From the NCBI GenBank assembly GCA_009923475.1, contig RFTM01000051.1:1-8820 (forward strand): a DNA stretch of 8,820 nucleotides. The letters run 5' to 3'. Under the pieces are notes generated by a model. The model searched no databases and was not told the DNA's origin. It saw only the letters and a program-made list of their open reading frames with translations. Both the position numbers and the translations under genes were made by a program. Below are positions 1 through 6,700 of this stretch, piece after piece (position 1 is the stretch's first letter; each line of letters starts with the position of its first letter). Origin of the DNA: Gammaproteobacteria bacterium. Its GTDB lineage: Bacteria > Pseudomonadota > Gammaproteobacteria > Steroidobacterales > Steroidobacteraceae.

Positions 1-944
1 TCGACCTCGATGCGCGTCAGCGCGGTGGTCGCCTCCGAGACGCAGGCGGCGTCCTGGCCGCAGGCGATGAAGAGCGCGGCCATGGCGTTGGCGACGTTGC
101 CCTGCAGCCCGACGGCGCCGGTCTGCACCGCGCCCGCGGTCGCCTGCTGCCAGGTGCGCGCCATGGTCGCCGGGTCGGCGCGCCAATAGCGGCCGAGCGT
201 GCGCGCCGGCAGCACCACCTCGGCCGAGGCGTTGCGGCCGCGCGCGCCGAGGAAGGCCTGCGCCGAGGCCCGCTTGTCGCCCGACAGCACCGATTCGACG
301 AGCCAGCTCACCGGCGCATGCGGCATGCGGGGCACCAGCATCGCGCACACCGCCTGCGTGGCGAGCGTGACCATGTTCTGGCCTGCGGCGTCGCCGGTCG
401 CGTATTCGAGCACGAGGTAGACCGTGTTGCCGACCACGGACGTGCGTGCGCCCTGCAGGCGGCAATGGCGCGAGGTGCCGGCCGCCGCCTGCTGCATCGG
501 CACGAACTGCGTGGGCAGCCACGCGGCCATGATCGCGGCGGCGGACAGGTCGGCGAAGGTGAAGCAGGGCGCACGACCGACCAGTTGGCGGCTGCAGGCG
601 GCACGGGCGCCGCCCGCGCGGTTGATGGCGTTGAAGGCGTGCTGGTAGGAGGCGACCAGCGTGCCCTCTGAGGTGGCGAGCGGCACGATGAAGTCGCCGT
701 CGGCATGCTGGCCGCGGATGCGCACCGGCCCGGCGATGCCGAGCGGCACCTGCGCGAAGCCGACGAAGCCCTCGATGCTGCCGGCGAGCGTCGCGGGGTC
801 GGCCTCCGGGGCCGCGCCGCAGATCGCGTCGATGGCGTGCCCGTCCTCGCGCAGGCGGGTGCGCCGGGCGTCACGCGCTTCGCGCGAGGCGTCGGTGGTG
901 GAAGGCAGGCGGCGCGGGCCGGGGCTGCGGGCGTCTTCGGTCAT
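1..944 (-). CDS. Hydroxymethylglutaryl-CoA reductase, class I-like (C-terminus cut off by window edge)
   Basis: This gene encodes the enzyme that interconverts HMG-CoA and mevalonate using NAD(P)H. 314 codons are visible and the frame is open to the left edge. Signature motifs appear in family order: VPLGIAGP at residues 66-73, PLATSEGTLVAS at 88-99 with the expected catalytic Glu93, DAAGQNM at 185-191 (counterpart of the DAMGMNM dinucleotide-binding motif), a GDKR segment with the expected catalytic Lys224, and GQD with catalytic Asp298. The catalytic His near the C-terminus lies outside the window. The IAGP form of the first motif resembles class I enzymes more than the class II type of Pseudomonas mevalonii. 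There is no membrane anchor, so it should be cytosolic. The ATG at 942-944 is the only start codon in this frame upstream of the conserved part; no Shine-Dalgarno sits at normal distance, but a three-codon reading frame (ATG at 950-952) ends in an ATGA overlap with it. It lies 53 nt downstream of the outer-membrane protein gene on the same strand. Confidence 0.9.
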   Translation of the reverse strand, partial: MTEDARSPGPRRLPSTTDASREARDARRTRLREDGHAIDAICGAAPEADPATLAGSIEGFVGFAQVPLGIAGPVRIRGQHADGDFIVPLATSEGTLVASYQHAFNAINRAGGARAACSRQLVGRAPCFTFADLSAAAIMAAWLPTQFVPMQQAAAGTSRHCRLQGARTSVVGNTVYLVLEYATGDAAGQNMVTLATQAVCAMLVPRMPHAPVSWLVESVLSGDKRASAQAFLGARGRNASAEVVLPARTLGRYWRADPATMARTWQQATAGAVQTGAVGLQGNVANAMAALFIACGQDAACVSEATTALTRIEV

Positions 945-997
945 GCGGTCATTGTCTGCGGCAGGTCCGGCTCCTGCAAGGCGCGTCGCGGCGATGC

Positions 998-1912
998 TCA
1001 GAAGCGTTCGCCGATCACCAGGCGCACCACCGAGAGCCGGTCGCCGAAGCGCCAACCGAGCCCGATGCGCGGCAGCGTCACGCCGGCCACGCGCAGCGGC
1101 TCGACCGTGCCGAAGCTCACGCCGATCTCGCCCTGCAGCCGCGTGATGCCCTGCGAGGGCGCGCTCGACAGCACCGGCACCGCGGGCGCGTCGGGATACC
1201 AGCGCAGCGCGCCGTAGGGCGCCCAATCGAAGGCGCGCCGGCCGGGCTGCGCGGCCAGCGGGCGGGTGAGCTCGACGCCCGACACCCACAGCGCGAAGTC
1301 GTCGCCCGGGAAGCCGTCGATGCCTGCATGGGCATACTCGAAGGCGTGGTGCAGGCGCAGCCTGCCGAGGTCCGTGCCGCGATGCCGGTCGGCGGTGATG
1401 CCCACGGTCGCGACGCGCGAGCGCAGGTCGCTGCGGCGGTCGCGGGCGATGCCCGCCTGGATGAAGGGCTGCAGTTCCCAACCGTCGCCGGCCACGAGGT
1501 CCCAGCGCAGGCCGGGCACGAACGACAGCGTCGCGATGTCCCGCGGCAAGCCGGCTTCGAGCACGTCCTCGAGCCGGAAGTCGAAGAAGCCCAGCGTCAC
1601 CGGCAGCGTGAGCGTGAGCCCTGAGCGGCCGCGGCCCGCGCCGCTCGCGGCATCGTCGGCGGGCGGCGGCTCGCGTTCGCGCAGGCGCCATTCGAAGGGC
1701 AACGAGTAGACCTGCACGGTGCGCCCGGAGATCTCGTAGACGCCGCTGCCCAGGCGGTGCGCGAAGGCGAAGTTGGCTTCCGGCAGCTCGGACTCGCGCA
1801 GCGGCACGGCCTCGGCGGCGGCGTATGGCGCGAGCGGCCCGCAGGGCAGCGCCGCCACCGAGAGGGCGGCGAGCGCGCCCGCCCGCCGCGATGCGCTGCG
1901 GCGTGACGGCAT
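998..1912 (-). CDS. Predicted outer-membrane beta-barrel protein of unknown function
   Basis: A 304-residue exported protein. The N-terminus has basic residues (RRSASRR), a hydrophobic Ala/Leu stretch and a likely signal peptidase I site after AAA at about residue 33; Cys24 is not in a lipobox. The mature part alternates short polar and aromatic amphipathic strands with Gly and Asp turns, and ends in LVIGERF, so the last residue is Phe, the usual C-terminal signal for BAM-dependent barrel assembly. The start is the ATG at 1910-1912, which overlaps the TGA of the upstream four-cysteine gene (TGATG), implying translational coupling; a longer reading frame back to 2170 overlaps that gene and looks non-coding in the overlap. 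Next comes the HMG-CoA reductase gene 53 nt downstream. I do not recognise a named family with certainty; a solitary autotransporter-like barrel is one possibility. Seen: signal peptide, strand pattern, terminal Phe. Inferred: outer-membrane location. Confidence 0.78.
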   Translation of the reverse strand: MPSRRSASRRAGALAALSVAALPCGPLAPYAAAEAVPLRESELPEANFAFAHRLGSGVYEISGRTVQVYSLPFEWRLREREPPPADDAASGAGRGRSGLTLTLPVTLGFFDFRLEDVLEAGLPRDIATLSFVPGLRWDLVAGDGWELQPFIQAGIARDRRSDLRSRVATVGITADRHRGTDLGRLRLHHAFEYAHAGIDGFPGDDFALWVSGVELTRPLAAQPGRRAFDWAPYGALRWYPDAPAVPVLSSAPSQGITRLQGEIGVSFGTVEPLRVAGVTLPRIGLGWRFGDRLSVVRLVIGERF

Positions 1913-2619
1913 CAGCCCGGATCGGGGGAGCTCGGCGTCTCGAGGCCGAGCATGAGGCGACGGATGCGTTCCGGCGCGACCAGGTGGCAATAGTGGTTGC
2001 CGCGGAAGGACTTCGGCATGAGCTTCCAGCGCCAGTCTTCCCATTCGGCGAACAGGCCGGCCGAGCGCAGGTGCAGCCTGCGGTCGGCGCCGATGAAGGC
2101 CGCCGGGCGCGCCTTGATCCAGGAGGAGCCGGTGTAGCTCGCCGAGTCGGCCTCGAGCATCACCTGCCACGGCGGATGCGGCGCCCCGGCGCGTTCTGCG
2201 GGCGACAGGCCGCGCCAGATCTCGTTGACCATGTCGCGGTGCAAGCTGAGGCAGCTGTGGTCGGCCGGCGCGGCGCCCGGCGCGCGCACCGACGCCGCGC
2301 CGTAGGCGCTGCGCAGGTGGTCGGCGCTCTTGGTCTTGCAGGAGAGCCGCGACTCCCGCCCGGCTTGGTCCACCGCCAGGTACTGATGGGTGCGCAGCGG
2401 TTGCAGCGACGGCTTGGATTTCTTGAAGGCCTCGGCGTCGGTCTCGACCACGTTGTCGATCGGCAGCGCGGTGCCGACGAGGCGGCGTTGCACCTCGGCG
2501 CAGAACCCGGCGTGGGTGTGGTCGAGCGCTGCCGCGGCGGCGGACCCCGGAGCAGGCGCGGCCGCGAGCGAGGCGGCGAGCATCGCGGCGATGCGGTGGC
2601 GGTGGCGGTATGGCGTCAT
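1912..2619 (-). CDS. Secreted four-cysteine protein of unrecognised family, copy 1
   Basis: A 235-residue protein with a signal peptide (basic MTPYRHRHR, then an Ala-rich core to about residue 31). Four cysteines at 40, 94, 123 and 211 sit in the motifs FC, SCK, SC and HYCH. All four are conserved, with similar spacing, in the protein at 5956-6642, as are AYG, LSP-ER and the C-terminal APE..RRL..L block, so the two are paralogs. Two disulfides in the periplasm are a reasonable inference. I do not recognise a named domain and no catalytic motif is evident. The start at 2617-2619 is chosen because GGAGA (2627-2631) lies 7 nt upstream and the signal peptide begins there; an ATG at 2659-2661 would add 14 residues in front of it. 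It lies 53 nt after nhaR and overlaps the outer-membrane barrel gene by one base, so it may work with that protein. Confidence 0.85.
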   Translation of the reverse strand: MTPYRHRHRIAAMLAASLAAAPAPGSAAAAALDHTHAGFCAEVQRRLVGTALPIDNVVETDAEAFKKSKPSLQPLRTHQYLAVDQAGRESRLSCKTKSADHLRSAYGAASVRAPGAAPADHSCLSLHRDMVNEIWRGLSPAERAGAPHPPWQVMLEADSASYTGSSWIKARPAAFIGADRRLHLRSAGLFAEWEDWRWKLMPKSFRGNHYCHLVAPERIRRLMLGLETPSSPDPG

Positions 2620-2672
2620 CGGCGTGTCTCCGCGCGGGACCTGCGCCCCGCAGTCTAGCAAAGGGCCGCCGG

Positions 2673-3581
2673 TCAGCCGGGCGCCGCGAACAGCCCGCTG
2701 CGCGCCTGCTCGGTGATGGCCGCGACCGCCGGATGCTTGATGCGCCGCTCGGTGGAGATCGCGTAGAAGCGCGCCTTCATGCCGTGCGCCACGCCGATGC
2801 GCGCCACCCCGGACTGCCGGACGATCTCGGGCTCGATGGCGAGCGGCGCCGCGAACACGCCCGTGCCGTGCTGGCCGAAGGTCTTGATGAGCGCGCTGTC
2901 ATCGAGCTCGCCGACGATGCGCGGCACCACTCCCGCGGCCTCGAGCCAGTCGTCGAGCACGCGCCGGTTGGCGCTGCGGTCGGTGGGCACGATGAGCGGC
3001 GCGTCCTGCAGGCTCTTCGGGAAGCTGCGCCGCAGGCGGTTGGCCAGCGGGCGCGCGGCGAAGAAACCGATCTCCGACTCGCCGAGCAGGTGGTTGAAGG
3101 CCTTGAACCCGGAATCGGTCGGCACCGCGCTGGTCGACAGCACGATGTCGAGCCGGTGCGCCGCGAGGTCGGCCAGCAGGTCGGGCAGCGGCCCTTCGTG
3201 GCAGGCGATGTGGAAGGGGCTGTCGCCGCGCATCAGCGGCTCGAGGACGCGGAAGGTGACGAGCTTGGGCACCGCATCGGCGACGCCGATGGTCACCGAA
3301 CGCCGGCCGCGGGTGCGCGCGCCGCGCAGCACGCTCATGAGCTCGACGCCGTGCGGGAAGATCTGCTCGGCGTAGGCGTAGACGATGCGCCCGAGCTCGG
3401 TGGGCACGAGGCGCCGCCCTTGGCGCTCGAGCAGCGCGCCCTGCAGCTGCTCCTCGAGCTGCTTCATCTGGCCGCTGACCGTCTGGGGGGTGATGTTCAG
3501 CGCCTCGGCGGCGCGGGAGACGCCGCCCTCGCGCACCACGATCCAGAAGTAGAGCAGGTGGTTGTAGTTCGGGTGCCGCAT
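2673..3581 (-). CDS. nhaR: LysR-family transcriptional regulator, NhaR type
   Basis: A 302-residue DNA-binding regulator. The N-terminus (NYNHLLYFW at 5-13, then AAEALNITPQTVSGQMKQLE) matches the NhaR branch of the LysR family very closely; E. coli NhaR begins with NYNHLYYFW and also has AAEAL, TPQT, LEE-LQG and SELG-type blocks at the same positions. Residues about 5-63 form the winged helix-turn-helix, and about 92-290 the periplasmic-binding-protein-like sensor domain, with GVADA, GELDDSALIKTFG, GVFAAP and IKHPAV also NhaR-like. In E. coli NhaR activates nhaA in response to sodium and also acts on pgaABCD and osmC. No nhaA antiporter gene is present in this window, so its target here may be the downstream envelope genes, the divergent methyltransferase or distant genes. 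GGAGG six nt before the ATG at 3579-3581 gives a strong ribosome binding site. The NhaR subfamily call is firm; the target is unknown. Confidence 0.92.
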   Translation of the reverse strand: MRHPNYNHLLYFWIVVREGGVSRAAEALNITPQTVSGQMKQLEEQLQGALLERQGRRLVPTELGRIVYAYAEQIFPHGVELMSVLRGARTRGRRSVTIGVADAVPKLVTFRVLEPLMRGDSPFHIACHEGPLPDLLADLAAHRLDIVLSTSAVPTDSGFKAFNHLLGESEIGFFAARPLANRLRRSFPKSLQDAPLIVPTDRSANRRVLDDWLEAAGVVPRIVGELDDSALIKTFGQHGTGVFAAPLAIEPEIVRQSGVARIGVAHGMKARFYAISTERRIKHPAVAAITEQARSGLFAAPG

Positions 3582-3604
3582 CGGTTGCCTCCGGCGGACA
3601 GTTC

Positions 3605-3667
3605 GGTATCACCGCAATCACCATCAAGAATAATCGATTTTTCAGAGGTCCGGGCATCCCGTAGCAT
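3605..3667 (+). promoter_or_regulatory. Divergent nhaR/methyltransferase control region with a candidate promoter
   Basis: This 93-nt intergenic stretch separates nhaR from the divergent methyltransferase gene and is richer in A and T than its surroundings. For the plus strand, TTTTCA (3639-3644) and TAGCAT (3662-3667) are 17 bp apart, each matching four of six sigma-70 consensus bases. The implied transcript would start close to the ATG at 3675, agreeing with the lack of a Shine-Dalgarno there. ATCACC occurs twice (3608-3613 and 3617-3622), followed by ATCAAG, the kind of short repeat an autoregulating LysR protein might bind. Both assignments are by eye and weak. Confidence 0.35.
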
Positions 3668-3674
3668 CTGCCCC

Positions 3675-4865
3675 ATGAGCCATCCCGCCCCCTGGGCCGA
3701 CATCGGCCGGCATGCCCTGATGCCCGAGGCCGGACATGACGAAGCCGCCCGCTTCGACGTGGTGGCGCAGCTCAACACCTTCCTCGCCGGGCGGCTCGCG
3801 CCCGCCGTCCGCGATGCTTACGAAGGCCGCGTGCGCCATGCCTTCCGCATGCGCCACGGCCACGAGCCGCGCGACCGCCGCGAGGTCGCCGAGGCCATGT
3901 CGCGCGATCCCGCCTGGCGCACCTGGAGCCTGGTGCGCCGCAACACCATGGAGATGCGCCAGCACGCCGGCCGCCAACTGGTCGGCCGCCAGGCCGAGGT
4001 CTTGCGCGACCGTGTGCGCGCCCTCAATGAGGGTTCGCCCAACCTGCACCTCGACCCCTCGCTCGACGTTCCGCGCTACGTCGCGGCGATGGACACGCAC
4101 CTGATGCGCGGCGGCTACGCGGCCGAGCGCATGCAGGACGACGTCGCGAACCCCGCCAACTACGACTCGGGTTTCTTCGCGACCGTCGGCGGCATGGCGG
4201 GTCCTTGGAACGACGCCGCCGGCCGGGCGCTCGCCGCCTGGCTCGAGCGCGAGCATCCGGCGTTCAAGCCGCGGGTCATCGTCGATCTCGGCTGCGGCCT
4301 CGGCCACAACACCTTGCCGCTGCGCAAGGCCTTCCCGGAAGCGCGCATCGTCGCCATCGACGTCGCTGCGCCGTTCCTGCGCTACGGCCACGCCCGCGCC
4401 CGCTCGCTCGGCGTCGACGACGTGGAGTTCCGGCAGGAGGACGCGACCGCGACCTCGCTGCCCGACCGTTCCGCCGACCTCGTCTACACCACGATGGTGC
4501 TTCACGAGACCTCGGCCGAGGCGCTGCCGCGGCTGCTCGCCGAGACGCGCCGCCTGCTGCGGCCGGGCGGTCTCGCCATCCACCTCGAGCAGCCGCCGTA
4601 CCGCCGCTTCGAGCCGTTCGAGCAGTTCATGCGCGATTGGGACGGGCGCTACAACAACGAGCCGTTCTGGACCGCGCTGCACGACATGGACCTCACGGAG
4701 CGCCTGGTGCGCGCCGGTTTCGCGCGCGACCGCGTGTTCGAGACCGAGTGCCGCGCGCCGACGTTCAAGGCGGCCGCCGGCCGCAGCGAAGATTTCGGGC
4801 GCGCCCCCGCGTGGTATGCGGTCGGCGCATGGCAAGCGGCGAACGGACTCGCCGCCATTGGGTAG
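3675..4865 (+). CDS. Class I SAM-dependent methyltransferase with an uncharacterised N-terminal region
   Basis: A 396-residue protein. The Rossmann-like methyltransferase domain starts near residue 195: motif I VIVDLGCGLGHN at 201-212 (AdoMet-binding glycine loop), acidic residue Asp229 ending strand 2 (IVAID), EDATATSLP at 255-263 with the Asp256 expected to contact adenine, then DLVYTTMVLHE at 268-278 and a LRPGGLAIHLEQP motif typical of the Methyltransf_11/25 group. The first 190 residues are mostly helical and Arg-rich and match nothing I recognise; they may select the substrate. No signal peptide, so cytosolic. The reading frame stays open far upstream (to 2610), but that part is antisense to nhaR; the ATG at 3675 is the first start after the intergenic region. 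It lacks a Shine-Dalgarno. It lies 7 nt from the next gene, divergent from nhaR and near HMG-CoA reductase. The substrate is unknown. Confidence 0.88.
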   Translation: MSHPAPWADIGRHALMPEAGHDEAARFDVVAQLNTFLAGRLAPAVRDAYEGRVRHAFRMRHGHEPRDRREVAEAMSRDPAWRTWSLVRRNTMEMRQHAGRQLVGRQAEVLRDRVRALNEGSPNLHLDPSLDVPRYVAAMDTHLMRGGYAAERMQDDVANPANYDSGFFATVGGMAGPWNDAAGRALAAWLEREHPAFKPRVIVDLGCGLGHNTLPLRKAFPEARIVAIDVAAPFLRYGHARARSLGVDDVEFRQEDATATSLPDRSADLVYTTMVLHETSAEALPRLLAETRRLLRPGGLAIHLEQPPYRRFEPFEQFMRDWDGRYNNEPFWTALHDMDLTERLVRAGFARDRVFETECRAPTFKAAAGRSEDFGRAPAWYAVGAWQAANGLAAIG

Positions 4866-4872
4866 CACGGAC

Positions 4873-5202
4873 ATGGACCTCTCCCTCCCGTTGGATGCTG
4901 ACCCCGCCCAGCCTGTGCCGTCCGCCGCGCGCGGGCGTCGCCCGGAATTCACCGACGACCCGATGCTCGATCGCCTGTATTCGGTGACGCTGGCGCTGGT
5001 GGCCGAGCTGGCCGTGACCCGTACCCGGCTCGATACCGTGGAGCGCCTGCTTGCAAGGCGCGAGCTGCTCGCCTCCGCCGACATCGACGCTTTCCGCCCC
5101 GATCCGGCCGAGGCCGAGGCGCGCGGCCGCCTGCAGGCCGAGTACCTCGAGCGCGTGTTCCGCGAGCTGGCGGCCGTGGCACCCCAGGAAAGCCCGCGCT
5201 GA
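4873..5202 (+). CDS. Small helical protein of unknown function
   Basis: A 109-residue soluble protein that I do not recognise. After a Pro/Ala-rich, probably disordered first 25 residues comes a strong amphipathic helix at about 28-63 (DDPMLDRLYSV through RLDTVERLLARR) with hydrophobic residues at heptad-like spacing, then a second charged helix at about 79-100 ending in YLERVFRELAAV. This suggests a helical hairpin or a small oligomerising coiled coil. The start at 4873-4875 lies only 7 nt after the methyltransferase stop, so the two are almost certainly co-transcribed and probably translationally coupled; a longer frame from 4816 would overlap the methyltransferase. No signal peptide or membrane segment. 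It may be a partner of the methyltransferase, but only position supports this. Confidence 0.72.
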   Translation: MDLSLPLDADPAQPVPSAARGRRPEFTDDPMLDRLYSVTLALVAELAVTRTRLDTVERLLARRELLASADIDAFRPDPAEAEARGRLQAEYLERVFRELAAVAPQESPR

Positions 5203-5240
5203 AGTCCCCCTGCGGGCCCGCGCCCGAGGAAGATCGAGGC

Positions 5241-5906
5241 TCAGCCCGCCTTCTTCTCCACCGGCACGATGGTGATCTCGACGCGGCGGTTCTGCGCGCG
5301 TCCCTCGGCGGTGTCGTTGGTGTCGATCGGGTGGTCAGGGCCCGCGCCGACCGTGAGCATGCGCTCGCGGGCCACGCCGCGGCTCGCGAGGTGGCTCGCC
5401 ACCGAGCCTGCGCGGCGCTCCGACAGCGACATGTTGTAGGCGCGCGATACGGTCGAGTCGGTGTGGCCCGCGACCTCGATCACCGTCTGGTTGAACTCGC
5501 CGAGCGTGGCGGCCACCTTGTCGAGCACCGGGTAGAAGCCCGCGTTGATGTCAGCGCTGTTGGTGGCGAAAGTGACGCCGCCCGGCATGTCGAGCGTGAT
5601 GTTGTTGCCGACGCGCTGGACCTCGACGCCGGTGTCGGCGAGCTGGGCGCGCAGCTTGCGCTCCTGCTAGTCCTGGTAGCTGCCGATCGCCGCACCGCCG
5701 AGGCCGCCGATCGCCGTGCCGATCACCGCGTTGTCGAACTTGTCGCCCTTGCTGAGCAGGCCGATCACCGCGCCGATACCGGCACCGATGGCCGCGCCGC
5801 TGCGTGTCCGGGTGGTGTCCGGGTTTCCGGTGGCGCAGCCGGCGAGGCCGAGCGCGGTGACTGCGAGCGTGGCGACGAGGACGATCGGGGAGCGGGCGAC
5901 AGGCAT
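5241..5906 (-). pseudogene. OmpA-family glycine-zipper lipoprotein (YiaD type) interrupted by an in-frame amber codon
   Basis: Read through one TAG, this is a 221-codon lipoprotein gene of normal layout. Residues 1-23 are a lipoprotein signal peptide with lipobox LAGC (Cys24). A glycine zipper follows (GAAIGAGIGAVIG, then AVIGTAIGGLGGAAIG) to about residue 76. From about 107 to 215 comes an OmpA-like peptidoglycan-binding domain: VTFATNSADI, GHTDS, NMSLSERRAGSV, GAGPDHPI and AEGRAQNRRVEI. The family normally reads straight from the zipper through a QE-KLR linker, as in E. coli YiaD. Here codon 80 (5667-5669) is TAG directly before QERKLRAQL, with the frame unbroken on both sides. Without readthrough only a 79-residue lipidated zipper is made; the next ATG (5586-5588) would give an unexported domain. 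GGAGG five nt before the ATG at 5904-5906 is intact. A single-base error or a recent nonsense mutation is likeliest. It lies 49 nt downstream of the four-cysteine copy 2. Confidence 0.85.
5667..5669 (-). other. In-frame amber (TAG) codon inside the OmpA-family lipoprotein gene
   Basis: The codon falls between GSYQD and QERKLRAQL, at the zipper-linker boundary. Both flanking segments are in the same reading frame and both look like the family, so a point substitution rather than a frameshift explains it. Possible ancestral codons one base away include TAC or TAT (Tyr), AAG (Lys), CAG (Gln), GAG (Glu) and TCG (Ser). Confidence 0.85.
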
Positions 5907-5955
5907 CGAGGCCTCCGGTCGGGATGATGTGCGGGTGTCGGGGGCGCGGCTTCTC

Positions 5956-6642
5956 TCAGCGTTTCACGGGCGTGGCCGGCAGCGCGAGCGAGGCGTCGAG
6001 CAGCAGGCGCCGGGCGAAGTCCGGCGCGATGAAGTGGCAGTAGTGCACCGCCTGGCCGGCGTCCGTGCCCAGCCACGCGTGCGAGACGATGCGCAGCGTG
6101 CCGCGCCGGTCGACGGTCGCCGGTTCGTCCGGTCCGTACCAGTCGGCGGGGGCGGCCATCATCTCGTCGCGGTCGAAAGCGACGCTCTTGCCCTGCCCGA
6201 AGCGCGCGCGGGCGCGCTCCTGCGGGCTCAAGGAGGCGAGCACGGCGCTGAAGGTGTTGCGGTTGACCAGCGCGCAGCTCGAATCGGTGCGGGCCGCGTC
6301 GGGGCCGTAGGCGGCGCGCAGGGCCTCGGCGGCGACGAGCTTGCAGGACACGGTGCGGGCGCTGCCCGTCGACTCGTCGGTGACGGTGTGTTGTTGCGTC
6401 TGCAAAGGGTCGACGGACACCGGGGCGGCGACGAAGCCCTCGTGCCGCGCCTGCAGCAGGTTGGTCGGGCGCCGGTTGCTGAGCGTGACGAAGCTCTGCG
6501 CACGGCCGCAGAACTCGTCGGTCGGCCATACGGCGCCGCCGGCCTGCGCCCCGGCGACGGAGGACATCGCGGTGAAGGCGATGAGGGCGGCCAGCGCCGC
6601 GGCAGGGATGCGGACGCGCTCCGCGAGCGTGCGTGGTGACAT
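5956..6642 (-). CDS. Secreted four-cysteine protein of unrecognised family, copy 2
   Basis: A 228-residue exported protein, paralogous to the product of 1912-2619. The signal peptide covers about residues 1-32 (basic start, hydrophobic ALAALIAFTAMSSV, cleavage near AGA-QA). Cysteines at 45, 100, 123 and 202 lie in the motifs FC, SCK, SC and HYCH; spacings of 55, 23 and 79 compare with 54, 29 and 88 in copy 1. Shared blocks include PLQ-QH-type residues before the second Cys, LR-AYG after it, LSP-ERA, DRR-L, and HYCH-APD-RRLLL near the C-terminus. The start has GGAGAG just upstream of the ATG at 6640-6642. It sits 58 nt downstream of the DUF192 gene and 49 nt upstream of the OmpA-type lipoprotein gene on the same strand. 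A disulfide-stabilised periplasmic fold is likely; the function is not known, and I found no recognisable domain name. Confidence 0.85.
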   Translation of the reverse strand: MSPRTLAERVRIPAAALAALIAFTAMSSVAGAQAGGAVWPTDEFCGRAQSFVTLSNRRPTNLLQARHEGFVAAPVSVDPLQTQQHTVTDESTGSARTVSCKLVAAEALRAAYGPDAARTDSSCALVNRNTFSAVLASLSPQERARARFGQGKSVAFDRDEMMAAPADWYGPDEPATVDRRGTLRIVSHAWLGTDAGQAVHYCHFIAPDFARRLLLDASLALPATPVKR

Positions 6643-6700
6643 CGGGTCTCTCCGGCGGGTCCTTCGGCGGATATCGTAGCGCAGCGCTCCGGACGACCGC

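Noticed and set aside
308..874. 188-residue minus-strand frame inside the HMG-CoA reductase gene
   Set aside because: It is an alternative frame of the reductase, which has all its catalytic motifs in the other frame.
1913..2170. Longer start for the outer-membrane barrel gene
   Set aside because: The extra residues lie within the four-cysteine gene and lack coding character; the signal peptide begins at the ATG at 1912.
2610..3674. Upstream extension of the methyltransferase frame, making a 751-residue protein
   Set aside because: The extension is antisense to nhaR, which is unambiguous, and its translation is low-complexity Arg/Ala/Gly-rich sequence.
3642..5084. 480-residue minus-strand open frame antisense to the methyltransferase gene
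   Set aside because: It mirrors the methyltransferase codons and shows no domain or signal peptide; long antisense frames are common at this GC content, and the plus-strand product has all methyltransferase motifs.
5203..5240. Palindrome GCGGGCCCGC (5212-5221) between the convergent gene groups as a terminator
   Set aside because: It has no loop room and no T-tract on either strand, so it is not a convincing intrinsic terminator.
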